From: Clostridiales bacterium
Lineage (GTDB): Bacteria; Bacillota; Clostridia; Christensenellales; Aristaeellaceae
Length of the DNA: 64,000 nucleotides
Assembly: GCA_015056315.1 (NCBI GenBank)
Contig: SVGN01000002.1
Coordinates: forward strand, 106,292 to 170,291
Direction: 5' to 3'
Shown: piece after piece, positions 47,584 through 57,377 of the stretch
Numbering within the stretch: position 1 is the stretch's first letter
Layout: each line of letters starts with the position of its first letter
Notes under the pieces: generated by a model
Databases searched by the model: none
What the model saw: only the letters and a program-made list of their open reading frames with translations
Told to the model about the DNA's origin: nothing
Program-made: the position numbers and the translations under genes

Positions 47584-48195
47584 TCAGTAGCCCAGCGGCT
47601 GCTCCACCCAGAGCACCGTAAGGCTGCGGCCGCGGGGCGTGCGGTCTACGGCCACGGTCAGGCGGCACATGCTTTCGGGGCAATCGGCGCTGCACAGGCC
47701 GGTGCGGGCGCAGGAGGTGCCCAGCCCCAGCCGGGCGGCATTCTTGGGGCAGGCCACCTTCTTGATGCGGCTGACGGCGGTGTTGATGCCGCCATCCACC
47801 AGCTTCTGCCTGCCAATGACGAAATACAGGCGGGCGGGGCCGTCGCACACAGCGCCCACACGGTTGCCGGTGCCATCCACCAGCACCAGCTTACCGGTTT
47901 TGGTAACGGCGTTGGCAGAGGTCAGGTATACATCGGCGGTGCGGGCATTACGCATGGTCTGGGGGCGCTCCTCCGGCGGCACATTGGAGTGGCAGTACAC
48001 CTTGCAGCCCTTCTGGGCCAGGGCGGTGAGCACGCCGGTCTCCTGCACGCTCATGGAGCCGCCGCAGCCCACGGAGCACTCCTGCCCGATCTGCTCCAGC
48101 AGGTATTCCTTCACGGCCTGTGCATCCTTCAGGCAGACTACCTCAAAACCGTTTTTCCGCATGGCCTCCAGGGCATTTTGTTCCAGCTGTTCCAT
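47584..48195 (-). CDS. LUD-domain (lactate utilization) protein
   Basis: NGFEVVCLKDAQAVKEYLLEQI...CSVGCGGSMSVQETGV, VDGTGNRVGAVCDGP. Confidence 0.85.
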   Translation of the reverse strand: MEQLEQNALEAMRKNGFEVVCLKDAQAVKEYLLEQIGQECSVGCGGSMSVQETGVLTALAQKGCKVYCHSNVPPEERPQTMRNARTADVYLTSANAVTKTGKLVLVDGTGNRVGAVCDGPARLYFVIGRQKLVDGGINTAVSRIKKVACPKNAARLGLGTSCARTGLCSADCPESMCRLTVAVDRTPRGRSLTVLWVEQPLGY

Positions 48196-48210
48196 GTTGT
48201 TCGCTTCCTT

Positions 48211-49314
48211 TCAAGGGGTGGGCAGCACGGGCCGCCATGCCCCTGTTTCTTCTGTGTATTCTCCCAGGGCAAGGCCGGTGCTTTTGGCCAGCTTCTCTGC
48301 CAGCGCGCGGCCTGCCTCGCCCGTTGTGAGGGTGGGGCGGTAATCGTTCCCCACCTCGCCCCCGGTGGTGCGGATGGGGTACAGCGTCCACTCCACACCT
48401 GCATAGCTGCCCTGCGAAAAACGGAAGGCAGCCGTCAGCACCAGTCCCTCCCGCACGGAGGGGTTCAGGTTGCCGCCGAAGCAGCAGTTGCCAAGGCTGT
48501 AGAACACTGGCGTATCGCCGATGAGGGCGGCATCCTGGGCAATGTGGGGGTGGTGCCCCACCACCAGATCAGCCCCCAGGGCTGCCACCGCCTCTGCGGC
48601 GCTCTGCTGGTGGGCGCTGTGGCGGGGCGCATACTCGGTGCCCATGTGCATCACATGCACGATGGCCAGGCAGCCCTGCTCCCGCAGCGCCTGCATCTGC
48701 GCCGCCAGCCGGGCTTCCTCCTTTTCGTCAAAGCCGAAGCCGGAGGCGGTGATGCCGATGCGGCAGCCATCCTTCTCCACCACCAGCACCTCCCCGGTGC
48801 TTACGTGGTCGATCCCGGCGGCGGCAAGGGCGGTACGGGTATCGTTGTAGCCGCGGGTACCGAAATCCCTGCTGTGGTTGTTGGCAAGGGTAACGCATTC
48901 CACGCTGCCAAGGGTCAGGATCTCCGTATAAGCCGGGTCGCCGATGAAGGTGAACTCTTTCTCGGCCCGGTTGGAAGCATCCAGAGAAAGAACGCCCTCC
49001 AGATTGACCAGCGTGGCGTCATCGGCGGCAAAAAGCGCCTGCAGACCGGAAAACGGGTAGGCATAGCCCTCCCGCGCCACAGTCTTTGCAAAGCTGCCGC
49101 TGCGGCCCTTTACCTCCGGCTCGCACCCAAGGGTGCAATCGCCCGCAAAGGTAAGGGTGATGACACATTCCTCGGCAGGCACCGCAAAGCCCCGCTCCAC
49201 CAGCTTCTGCGGCGGCTCATCGGGCGGGAAGGAATACAGCCGCAGCCCGGCGAGGGCAGCGGCGGGCAGGAGCAGCAGGGCGAGCGAAAGCAGCAGGACC
49301 GGCAGCTTCTTCAC
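48211..49314 (-). CDS. CapA-family (poly-gamma-glutamate synthesis-like) protein
   Basis: LTFAGDCTLGCEP, NLEGVLS, VTLANNHSRDFG, VVGHHPHIAQ; GTG start. Confidence 0.87.
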   Translation of the reverse strand: MKKLPVLLLSLALLLLPAAALAGLRLYSFPPDEPPQKLVERGFAVPAEECVITLTFAGDCTLGCEPEVKGRSGSFAKTVAREGYAYPFSGLQALFAADDATLVNLEGVLSLDASNRAEKEFTFIGDPAYTEILTLGSVECVTLANNHSRDFGTRGYNDTRTALAAAGIDHVSTGEVLVVEKDGCRIGITASGFGFDEKEEARLAAQMQALREQGCLAIVHVMHMGTEYAPRHSAHQQSAAEAVAALGADLVVGHHPHIAQDAALIGDTPVFYSLGNCCFGGNLNPSVREGLVLTAAFRFSQGSYAGVEWTLYPIRTTGGEVGNDYRPTLTTGEAGRALAEKLAKSTGLALGEYTEETGAWRPVLPTP

Positions 49315-49381
49315 GGCGCTCTCCCCCCCTTTTTTGCTTGGTCGTGACCAGTATAGCACAACCGCCGGGCGGTGGAAAGGG

Positions 49382-50137
49382 TTATCTGTGCCCGGTGAAC
49401 AGCGGCATGGTGATGCGAACATCCGCCACCCTGCGCCCTACGGTGATCTGCAAGCCGGTATCCACGCCCGCATCCTGCATCTGCTCCACAATGCTGCGGA
49501 TAGCGTTCAGGTACAGGCGGTAATCCCGCATCATGGGCTGGAGCCTGCGCCCACCCTGCACCGGCACGGGCATACGGCGCAAGAGGCTTTCCACCAGCGC
49601 TTCGGTGGCCTTGTGATCCAGCCCGTCGGCCATCACCTTTTCCAGTATGCGCAGCCGCCCCTGCTGGCCGGGGATGCGCAGCAGCACATCGGCCGTGCGC
49701 TCGCTGATGCCGCTTTCCCGCACCAGAGGGAGTACCCGCTCCCCCAGCTGCAGCAAGCGCACCTTGCGCCGGATGGTGCCTGCGGAGCGCCCGGTGCGGC
49801 GGGCCAGCTCCTCGGCAGTGAGGCCGTCGCCGCCGATCAATGCCTGATAGGCCTCCGCCTCCTCCAGAAAATGCAGCCTGCCCCGGGCCTGCCTGTCCAA
49901 CAGGCGGGAGATGCGCTCCTCCAGCCGGTCGCTGGGGCAGAGCACCGCATCCACACAGCTGAGGCCCGCCGCCCGGTAACGGGCCAGCTTGTCCGCCCCG
50001 GAGAGGAGCCGGTAGCGGCCATCGCTACGCAGGGAGAGCAGCACTGCGCCATCGGCGCTTTCCTCTGCCCCATCCTCTTCGATGATCTCTTCGATGGGTA
50101 CCCAGCGCACCTGATCGGTCTGCGCCTGCATCGCCAT
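49382..50137 (-). CDS. ParB/Noc-like protein (KorB/ParB HTH)
   Basis: LLSGADKLARYRAAGL, GLTAEELARRTGRSAGTIRRKVRLLQL; next to rsmG. Confidence 0.8.
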   Translation of the reverse strand: MAMQAQTDQVRWVPIEEIIEEDGAEESADGAVLLSLRSDGRYRLLSGADKLARYRAAGLSCVDAVLCPSDRLEERISRLLDRQARGRLHFLEEAEAYQALIGGDGLTAEELARRTGRSAGTIRRKVRLLQLGERVLPLVRESGISERTADVLLRIPGQQGRLRILEKVMADGLDHKATEALVESLLRRMPVPVQGGRRLQPMMRDYRLYLNAIRSIVEQMQDAGVDTGLQITVGRRVADVRITMPLFTGHR

Positions 50138-50408
50138 CGCCTCCTTGCATGATATGGAACGCGTCCCCGGGCTGCCGCGGCCCTCCCCCGTGACCGTTGC
50201 AGCCCGGAGGGCGCGTTCTTGATATTGTTTTTTCCTTGCGGGAGGCGGTTTTTCCTGCACAGGGGCAGCGGCATTCGTGCGCCGGAAAACGACAGGCGCA
50301 CCCCGCGAAAGGGTGCGCCTGATGTCGTATTCTCCATATGGGTGGCGAAAGGGCGCGCAGCCCCTGCTGCCGCTGTGGCGATGCCTGTCGGCTCATGCCG
50401 GACGATTC

Positions 50409-51125
50409 TTATGCCTTGGGCTTCACATAGCCGCCCAAAGGCTCCCGGGCGGGGGTGCCCGCCTTGCGGGGATAGGTCTTGGGGGTCTTTTGCTGCTTTT
50501 GGCAGCGTACCACGCAATGCTGCCATTCCGGTTGGGTGGGCAGCACCACCGGCTGACGGGTCAGCTCGCTGCCGCCCACCAGTTTGGCGGCCTTCTGCCC
50601 TGCCTGCCATTCCTCCTCGGCAGCGGGGCCCTTGTAGCAGAGCATCTCGCCGCCGGGCCTGACCATGGGCAGCAGCAGCTCGCACAGCACCGGCAGGGGG
50701 GCCACCGCACGGGCCACAGCCCGGTCGTACTGCTCCCGGTGCGCCGGAGCCCGCCCGGCATCCTCGGCACGGGCATGGCAGAGGCGCACATTGGTCAGCT
50801 CCAGCTCCTCCACCACTGCGGAGAGAAACTTGAGGCGCTTGCCCAGCGAATCCAGCAGCATCACGGAAAGATCCGGGCGGGCAATGGCCAGCGGCAGGCC
50901 GGGAAAGCCGGCGCCGGTGCCCACATCGATCAGGGATGCGCCCTCGGGGAAAGCCTCCGCCATGCTCAGCGGGGCCAGAGAATCCAGATACAGCCGGTCG
51001 ATGGCGCTGTCGAAATCCGTATCGCCGGTCAGGTTCATATGCTGGTTCCACTCCGCCAGCAGGCTGTGGTACCGGGCCAGCCGGGCAGGGGCTGCCGGGT
51101 CGAAGCCGATGGGCAGCTTTTCCAT
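50409..51125 (-). CDS. rsmG: 16S rRNA (guanine527-N7)-methyltransferase
   Basis: WNQHMNLTGDTDFDSAIDRLYLDSLAPL, LIDVGTGAGFPGLPLAIARPD. Confidence 0.93.
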   Translation of the reverse strand: MEKLPIGFDPAAPARLARYHSLLAEWNQHMNLTGDTDFDSAIDRLYLDSLAPLSMAEAFPEGASLIDVGTGAGFPGLPLAIARPDLSVMLLDSLGKRLKFLSAVVEELELTNVRLCHARAEDAGRAPAHREQYDRAVARAVAPLPVLCELLLPMVRPGGEMLCYKGPAAEEEWQAGQKAAKLVGGSELTRQPVVLPTQPEWQHCVVRCQKQQKTPKTYPRKAGTPAREPLGGYVKPKA

Positions 51126-51160
51126 TTCGTTTTTGAGCCGCTCCGCCCACAGGAATTCGT

Positions 51161-51778
51161 TTACAGCGGCAATCCCAGATACTTCACGCACCAGTACTTC
51201 CCCCATGCCAACGCTTCTCGCAAGTGATTTTTGAGCCAGAAAAAGATGCCCGGCCTGCACAGGCTGCCAGCGCCCTGCGGCTCCAGCCCCATATCGCGCA
51301 CCATCGCCATAGCCCGGGGCAGGTGATAATCGCTGGTGACCACCACAGGCCTTTTGCAGCCCAGCTCCGAAAGGATCGCCCAGGCGTTATCCAGATTCTG
51401 CCGGGTGTTCACGCTGACGGGGTCGCTGAAGACATGCTCCTGGGGCACGCCCTCGGCGATCAGCAGGCTGCGCATCACATCGCCTTCGGGAGCGGGTTCG
51501 TTCTTGCCCTGCCCGCCGGTGACCACGATGTAGCAGGGCGACGCATCGTAGACCTCACGGGCCCTGTCCAGCCGCCAGCGCAGCTGCACGGAGGGCTCCC
51601 CATCCGGCTTGACCTGCGCCCCCAGCACGATGATGCTGTCGTACCCGGCAGGTGCCGGTACGCTGATCTCCTGTATATACACCCAGGCCACCAGCGCCGC
51701 ATAGGCCGCCAGAGCGATGCCAACCAGCCACAGCATGAGCTTCAGACCCTTTCTTTTGCTTTGTTTGGTATGTTTCAT
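51161..51778 (-). CDS. YdcF/SanA-like DUF218 protein
   Basis: SIIVLGAQVKPDGEPSVQLRWRLDRAREVY, VVTGGQG, SDYHLPRA. Confidence 0.88.
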   Translation of the reverse strand: MKHTKQSKRKGLKLMLWLVGIALAAYAALVAWVYIQEISVPAPAGYDSIIVLGAQVKPDGEPSVQLRWRLDRAREVYDASPCYIVVTGGQGKNEPAPEGDVMRSLLIAEGVPQEHVFSDPVSVNTRQNLDNAWAILSELGCKRPVVVTSDYHLPRAMAMVRDMGLEPQGAGSLCRPGIFFWLKNHLREALAWGKYWCVKYLGLPL

Positions 51779-51791
51779 TGCATTTCTCCCG

Positions 51792-52574
51792 TTAACGTTC
51801 TTCTCTGTTCAGCATATGGGCCAGCGTTACCTGCCCCGCCGAGTTGGCCGCCCGGTTCTGGGCGATGATACCCTGGTTGAGCTGCGGGAACAGCCCATCC
51901 GCCATCACGCTGACTGCCTGTCCGTCCGCCACAAGGATGTGGTCGATCAGGCGCACCTCCAGCTCCTCCAGAACCGCCTGCATGCGGATGGTGGAGCCCA
52001 CATCCGCCGTGGAGGGCACCAGCGAGCCGCCCGGATGGTTATGACAGATGACCACCGCATGGGCGTTATGCCGCAGGGCATGATCCGCCACCACGCGGGG
52101 ATAGGAATGCACCTCGCTGATGGAGCCTCTGGCAATGAGCACCGTTGCCAGCACCTCCCATTGCCCGCTGAGGTAGATTGCGTAAAAATGCTCTACCTTA
52201 CACCCCTTCAGCAGCTGCAGACAATAGCTTTCCACCGCCTCCCGGTTGGAGAGCACCTGTCTGGGGGCCATGCGGCTGGCGGCGTTCTTGCGCTCCACCT
52301 GAGAAAACAGGGCCAGGAGCACTGCAGAGTATTCCCCCAGGCCCTCCACCCGCATCAGCTCCTCCACGCTGGCATCCAGCGTGTTGTGCAGGGAGCCGAA
52401 GTGCTCGATGAGCCGGTGTGCCAGCGGGTTTACATCCTGCCGGGGAATGGCGTAGCCCAGCACCAGCTCCAGCACCTCGTGGGGCGCAAAGCCCTCCAGA
52501 CCGTTGGCGCGGAAACGCTCCCTGAGCCGCTGCCGATGCCCGCCGTGATGATGCGTTGCCTTTTCGCTGCCCAT
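51792..52574 (-). CDS. radC: RadC-family (JAB/MPN) protein
   Basis: VVICHNHPGGSLVPSTAD (HxHx7SxxD metal motif). Confidence 0.92.
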   Translation of the reverse strand: MGSEKATHHHGGHRQRLRERFRANGLEGFAPHEVLELVLGYAIPRQDVNPLAHRLIEHFGSLHNTLDASVEELMRVEGLGEYSAVLLALFSQVERKNAASRMAPRQVLSNREAVESYCLQLLKGCKVEHFYAIYLSGQWEVLATVLIARGSISEVHSYPRVVADHALRHNAHAVVICHNHPGGSLVPSTADVGSTIRMQAVLEELEVRLIDHILVADGQAVSVMADGLFPQLNQGIIAQNRAANSAGQVTLAHMLNREER

Positions 52575-52713
52575 GTGCTGCCGCCCCTCTCCTGCAAAGA
52601 TAACAACAGTATAGCACAAAGCCCCCGGTTCGACAAATACCGCACGCTTGCAAATTCCTCCAAATGGTGTATGATGGGGAGCGTACACCAGAACACTGAG
52701 GGAGGTGGACGGC

Positions 52714-53562
52714 ATGCAGAAGAGAGCCATCGCCGTACACGATATTTCCTGTGTGGGCCGCTGCTCCATCACGGTGGCGCTGCCCATCCTTTCGGCGGCG
52801 GGGGTGGAGACCTCCATTATCCCCACGGCGCTGCTGAGCACCCACACCGGCGAGTTTACCGGCTACACCCATCTGGATCTGAGCGACCAGCTTTCCCCCA
52901 TCGCAGAGCATCTTTCCACCCTGGGCCGCAGCTACGATGCATTTTACAGCGGCTACCTGGCCTCCGGCAGGCAGGTGGATCAGGTGCTGGATATGCTGGA
53001 CCGACTCTGCGACGACAGCACCCATATTTTTGTGGATCCGGCCTTTGGCGACCACGGGCGCATGTATTCCCTGATGGATGAGACCATGCCTGCCCAGATG
53101 CGCAAGCTGTGCAGCCGCGCTCGCACCATCGTGCCCAACCTGACGGAGAGCTGCTTCCTGCTGGGCAAGCCCTACCCCAAGGAGGGCTGCACGCCGGAGT
53201 TTGCTGCCGAACTGTGCCGCGAGCTGCTTATGCTGGGGCCGGAGAACGTGGTCATTACCGATATCGCCTTCAGCCGGGAGCATACGGGGCTGGCCATACA
53301 GAGCAGCCATATGTCCCAGCCGGTGTTCCAGTTCCGCTCCCGTTTCGAGGGCATCTTCCACGGCACGGGCGATGTGTTCGCCTCCTTCCTGCTGGCAGGG
53401 CTGATGCGGGGGCGCACCGTGCAGGATGCGGCAGCGTTGGCTTTGGAACTGACCCACGAATGCATTGCCGCAACGCTGGAAAGCGGCCAGCCGCTGCGCT
53501 TCGGCGTGCAGTTCGAGAGCGTGCTGCCCAAGCTGTGGCAGAGGCTGGAGGAAGCCGGATAA
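52714..53562 (+). CDS. pyridoxamine/pyridoxal kinase-like (ribokinase family)
   Basis: MQKRAIAVHDISCVGRCSITVALPILSAAGVETSIIPTALLSTHTGEF; FHGTGDVFAS. Confidence 0.87.
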   Translation: MQKRAIAVHDISCVGRCSITVALPILSAAGVETSIIPTALLSTHTGEFTGYTHLDLSDQLSPIAEHLSTLGRSYDAFYSGYLASGRQVDQVLDMLDRLCDDSTHIFVDPAFGDHGRMYSLMDETMPAQMRKLCSRARTIVPNLTESCFLLGKPYPKEGCTPEFAAELCRELLMLGPENVVITDIAFSREHTGLAIQSSHMSQPVFQFRSRFEGIFHGTGDVFASFLLAGLMRGRTVQDAAALALELTHECIAATLESGQPLRFGVQFESVLPKLWQRLEEAG

Positions 53563-53571
53563 CACCATCGC

Positions 53572-53600
53572 ACGCTTTGTTGCTTTTTGCAGCAAAGCGT
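53572..53600. repeat. 29-nt hairpin, left copy (ACGCTTTGTTGCTTTTTGCAGCAAAGCGT)
   Basis: Identical copy at 53763-53791; brackets repeat R1. Confidence 0.9.
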
Positions 53601-53611
53601 ACGACTGGCGC

Positions 53612-53753
53612 AAAAACCCATACATACCAACACGAGCCGCACATCTTGCACCTTCGGTGCTCGCCGTGCTCACAAGAAAGCGCTGCGGCGCAAGGTTTGT
53701 GGGCTCTGCCCACACCCGGCAGGTAACTGAGTTTCCTGCACCTTCCCCTTTTT
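53612..53753 (-). repeat. Dispersed repeat R1, short copy (~142 bp), inverted relative to 39169-39429
   Basis: Reverse complement matches both ends of the long copy. Confidence 0.85.
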
Positions 53754-53762
53754 GACAACCCG

Positions 53763-53791
53763 ACGCTTTGTTGCTTTTTGCAGCAAAGCGT
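53763..53791. terminator. 29-nt hairpin, right copy, followed by T-run
   Basis: ACGCTTTGTTGC-TTTTT-GCAGCAAAGCGT then TTTTT. Confidence 0.85.
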
Positions 53792-53887
53792 TTTTTCGTG
53801 CCAGCTTTAGAAAAAAAGTCGGGACATGCCCCTCCCCGGCGTGTTATGATGCCCATGTACCTTGCAAGGCTACAGGAGGCATACGCC

Positions 53888-55264
53888 ATGAATTATTACG
53901 AACGGATCCAGCGCTCCATCGACTACATCGAAAGCCACCTCACAGAGGAGATCACCCCGGAAAGCTGCGCCCGGGAAGCCTTTATGAGCCTTTCCGGCTA
54001 CTACCGCATCTTTCTTTCAGTGGTGGGCTACAACGTAAAGGAGTATATCCGGCTGCGGCGGCTCACCCTGGCGCTGGATGACCTGCGTGCGGGGCAGACG
54101 GTGCTTTCGGTGGCGGTCAAATACGGCTACCGGTCTGTGGACAGCTTTGCCCGGGCCTTCCGCAGCCGGTATGGGCTGCTGCCCTCCAGGGCAAAGGGCA
54201 GCCACATGCAATGGATCCGTTTCGAAAGGATGGATCTGATGGAAAAGTTTATCGACCAGAATGCGGAGCTTCAGCAGAAATACCCGGATATCAAGGTGAT
54301 CCGGGAGTTGGAGCCCATGAAGGCAGCCTGCTTTACCTACTTTGGCGATGCGCCGGAGGATCACGCCTTTGCTGAAATGAAGCGCTGGATCCACGAAAAC
54401 GGGCTGACCTTCCACCAGGAGGGCTATCGGGTGTTCGGCTACAACAACCCCGACCCCTCCGACCCCATGAGCGATGAGACCTACGGCTATGAGGTCTGCA
54501 TCACCGTGCCCGATGCCCTTTATGACAGCCTGCCCGATGTGCCCGAAGGCTTTACCCGGGGCACCTACGACGGGGTGAAGCGCCGCACCCTTCCCGGGGG
54601 CCGGTATGCGGTGCTTTCGGTCAAGCGGGATGAGCACGGCGAGATCGGCAGCGAGATTGCCAGAGCATGGCAGCGCTTCAGCGCATGGCTCCACGAGAGC
54701 AGATATGTCTGGGGCGGCAGCCAGTACCTGGAGGAGCATCTGGGCTTTACCGAAGAGGATGACCACATCGGCGGTGTGGATCTGTACATCTCCATACAGG
54801 AGGCTCCCCGGGAGGCATTGGTGCCCCGGCTTTCCCGGGAGGAGATCCCTGCGGCGAAAGCGGCTGTTTTCCGTACCGAAGGGCCGGATGGCGAGAAAAA
54901 CGCGCAGGAAAGCTGGCGGCGCATGTTGGCCTTTGCGAAAGCCCACGAACTGCCCGCAGAGGGCTGCCGCATCTTCCAGTACAACAAGGGCTTTGACCGG
55001 AAGCCGCCCTTCTTTCATACCGTTATCCTTACGCTGCCGGAGGGCTGCCCGGCTGAGGGGCCGGAGATCGGCACCTTCCCCGGCGGCAGCTACATGACTG
55101 CATTTTTCCCCGCTGACCGGCTCATGGAAGGCTGGATGCTGATGGAGAAATGGCGCAAGGAGAGCCAGACCGTGGCCGGGGACCACCAATGGGTGGAGGA
55201 GTGGACGCTTACCGGCTGGCAGGAGCCCCAGGAGCAGGTAAAGCTCTGCTACCCCATTCAATAA
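53888..55264 (+). CDS. AraC-family regulator with two tandem GyrI-like effector domains
   Basis: N-terminal AraC HTH (SLSGYYRIFLSVVGYNVKEYIRLRRLTLA); two successive SOUL/GyrI-like segments. Confidence 0.8.
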   Translation: MNYYERIQRSIDYIESHLTEEITPESCAREAFMSLSGYYRIFLSVVGYNVKEYIRLRRLTLALDDLRAGQTVLSVAVKYGYRSVDSFARAFRSRYGLLPSRAKGSHMQWIRFERMDLMEKFIDQNAELQQKYPDIKVIRELEPMKAACFTYFGDAPEDHAFAEMKRWIHENGLTFHQEGYRVFGYNNPDPSDPMSDETYGYEVCITVPDALYDSLPDVPEGFTRGTYDGVKRRTLPGGRYAVLSVKRDEHGEIGSEIARAWQRFSAWLHESRYVWGGSQYLEEHLGFTEEDDHIGGVDLYISIQEAPREALVPRLSREEIPAAKAAVFRTEGPDGEKNAQESWRRMLAFAKAHELPAEGCRIFQYNKGFDRKPPFFHTVILTLPEGCPAEGPEIGTFPGGSYMTAFFPADRLMEGWMLMEKWRKESQTVAGDHQWVEEWTLTGWQEPQEQVKLCYPIQ

Positions 55265-55321
55265 CACAAAAAGCCCCCGCCCCTACCGGCGTATGCGCTG
55301 CCGGTGAGGGCGGGGGTCTTC

Positions 55322-55858
55322 TTATCTTTTCTTGAAGGTATCCTGGAACCAGGCCTTTACTTTGAAATCCAGCTTATGGCAGTTTTTCATGGCAAGGGCT
55401 GCCTCCAACGCCTGGGCCCGGTATTCCCGGTTATCCGGCTCATCCTTGATGGCCTCGCGGAAGCTGGCGTGGGCTTCCTCGTACCTGCGCAGCCCCATCA
55501 TGATGCTGCCGTGCAGGTAGAACCATTCATGATCCCGCTCCACGGTGCGGTCCAGCTGGCACAGGGCGCTTTGCAGATTGCCCTGCTCCATGAGGCGCTT
55601 GGCAAAATGCTTGGCCTCTCCCAGCGGGATCTGGTTGAAGCCCACCCGCCGCTGGGAGGCCTGCTTCAGGGCTTCTTCGTAGGCCAGGTTCAGCTCCACC
55701 AGCTGCTCCTGGGCTTTCTTCTGCTGCTCCGGATCGGCAAACCGGTCGGGGTGACAGGCCTTTACCCGCTGGCGGTAGGCGTTGCGTACCGTCTGCGCAT
55801 CTGCCCCGGTGGACAGCCCAAGGATCCGGAAGGGGTTTGTACGATACAGGACTGCCAC
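55322..55858 (-). CDS. J-domain + TPR-like protein
   Basis: NPFRILGLSTGADAQTVRNAYRQRVKACHPDRF (HPD). Confidence 0.85.
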   Translation of the reverse strand: MAVLYRTNPFRILGLSTGADAQTVRNAYRQRVKACHPDRFADPEQQKKAQEQLVELNLAYEEALKQASQRRVGFNQIPLGEAKHFAKRLMEQGNLQSALCQLDRTVERDHEWFYLHGSIMMGLRRYEEAHASFREAIKDEPDNREYRAQALEAALAMKNCHKLDFKVKAWFQDTFKKR

Positions 55859-55891
55859 CTCCCCTCATCATTGGCACCTGCGCGGCAGAGG

Positions 55892-57160
55892 TCAGATCGG
55901 CTCCCGGCGGATCTCGGCGCCCAGCTTGCGCAGCTTTTCTTCGATCCGCACATAACCGCGGTCGATATAAGAGGTCTCGTAGATCTCGGTAACACCCTTG
56001 GCCATCAGACCGGCTACGATCAGCGCAGCACCGGCGCGCAGGTCGGTAACGGTGACAGGTGCGCCGTACAGCTCGTTAACGCCCTCGATGAGCACGGTGC
56101 GATCCATCAGCTTGATCTTGGCACCCATGCGGCGAAGCTCGTCCAGGTGCTTGAAGCGCTGCTCAAAGACGGTCTCGCAGACGGTGGAAACACCCTGCGC
56201 CATGCACAGCAGCGCCGTCATGGGCTGCTGCAGGTCGGTGGGGAAGCCGGGATACACACGGGTCTTTACATTGACAGCCCGCTGCACGCCCTGGGGGCGC
56301 ACCCGGATGGAATCGTCGTTCTCGGTAACGCGCACGCCCATCTCCAGCAGCTTGGCGGTAAGCGCCTCCATGTGGGTGGGGATGCAGCCGCGGATGGTCA
56401 CATCGCCGCGGGTGGCGGCGGCAGCGATCATCAGCGTGCCGGTCTCGATCTGGTCGGGGATGACGGCATAGTTGCAGCCGTGCAGCTCCTCAACGCCACG
56501 GATGCGGATCACATCGGTGCCGGCGCCCTTCACGTTGGCGCCCATGCTGTTGAGGAAGTTGGCCAGGTCTACGATATGGGGCTCCTTGGCCGCATTGTAG
56601 ATGACCGTGTTGCCCTTGGCACGAACGGCAGCCAGCATCACGTTGATGGTGCCGCCAACGGTGACCACATCGAAGAAAACATCGTTGCCCTTGAGGCGGC
56701 CATCGGTCTTGGCGTGCACCACGCCGCGCCGGTCGTCGATCTCGGCACCCAGCGCGGCAAAGCCCTTCAGGTGCTGGTCGATGGGACGGCTGCAGAAATC
56801 GCAGCCGCCGGGGTACGCCACCTCTGCCTTGCCTGCACGGCCCAGCAGAGCGCCCAGCAGGTAGTAGCTGGCACGGAGACGGCGGGTGAGGGAGTAGGGC
56901 ACCTGGTAGCCGGTAACGCCGGATGCATCGATGCGCATATAGCGTTCGGGCACATATTCCACCTTAGCGCCCAGAAGGCGCAGAATATCGATCAGGGCGT
57001 AAACATCCTCGATATCGGGCAAGTTTTCGATGGTACAGGGGGCGTTGCACAGCAGCGCCGCAGGGATGACCGCAACGGCAGTATTCTTGCCGCCGCTGAC
57101 CGTGATTTCGCCCACCAGCGGATGGCCGCCGGTGATCAGCATTTTATCCTTGCTACTCAT
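55892..57160 (-). CDS. murA: UDP-N-acetylglucosamine 1-carboxyvinyltransferase
   Basis: MLITGGHPLVGEITVSGGKNTAVAVIPAALL; FPTDLQQPMTALL. Confidence 0.93.
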   Translation of the reverse strand: MSSKDKMLITGGHPLVGEITVSGGKNTAVAVIPAALLCNAPCTIENLPDIEDVYALIDILRLLGAKVEYVPERYMRIDASGVTGYQVPYSLTRRLRASYYLLGALLGRAGKAEVAYPGGCDFCSRPIDQHLKGFAALGAEIDDRRGVVHAKTDGRLKGNDVFFDVVTVGGTINVMLAAVRAKGNTVIYNAAKEPHIVDLANFLNSMGANVKGAGTDVIRIRGVEELHGCNYAVIPDQIETGTLMIAAAATRGDVTIRGCIPTHMEALTAKLLEMGVRVTENDDSIRVRPQGVQRAVNVKTRVYPGFPTDLQQPMTALLCMAQGVSTVCETVFEQRFKHLDELRRMGAKIKLMDRTVLIEGVNELYGAPVTVTDLRAGAALIVAGLMAKGVTEIYETSYIDRGYVRIEEKLRKLGAEIRREPI

Positions 57161-57377
57161 GGATCCGACCTTGCGGTCGCCACCACCTCATTTCGGAGGA
57201 TTTGCTTTTGGAGACAATGAGTCTATACCAAATTGTATTATACACGCTGAAGGCGTATTTGGCAAGCGCACGGGCCTGCGCCCTGTCTGCCGGAGGGAAA
57301 AAAGCTGCCAAAACCGCCGAAAAACCGGCAGCTTTCTGCGTCTTTGCACAAAAGCTGCCGGTTTACCGGCGGGGGGA

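Noticed and set aside
52198-53889. 563-aa minus-strand ORF spanning radC, the pdx kinase and repeat R1
   Set aside because: Overlaps confident genes on both strands and includes repeat-derived sequence (THTYQHEP..-type translation); not a real gene
55304-57220. 638-aa plus-strand ORF opposite murA and the J-domain gene
   Set aside because: Shadow ORF antisense to confident genes
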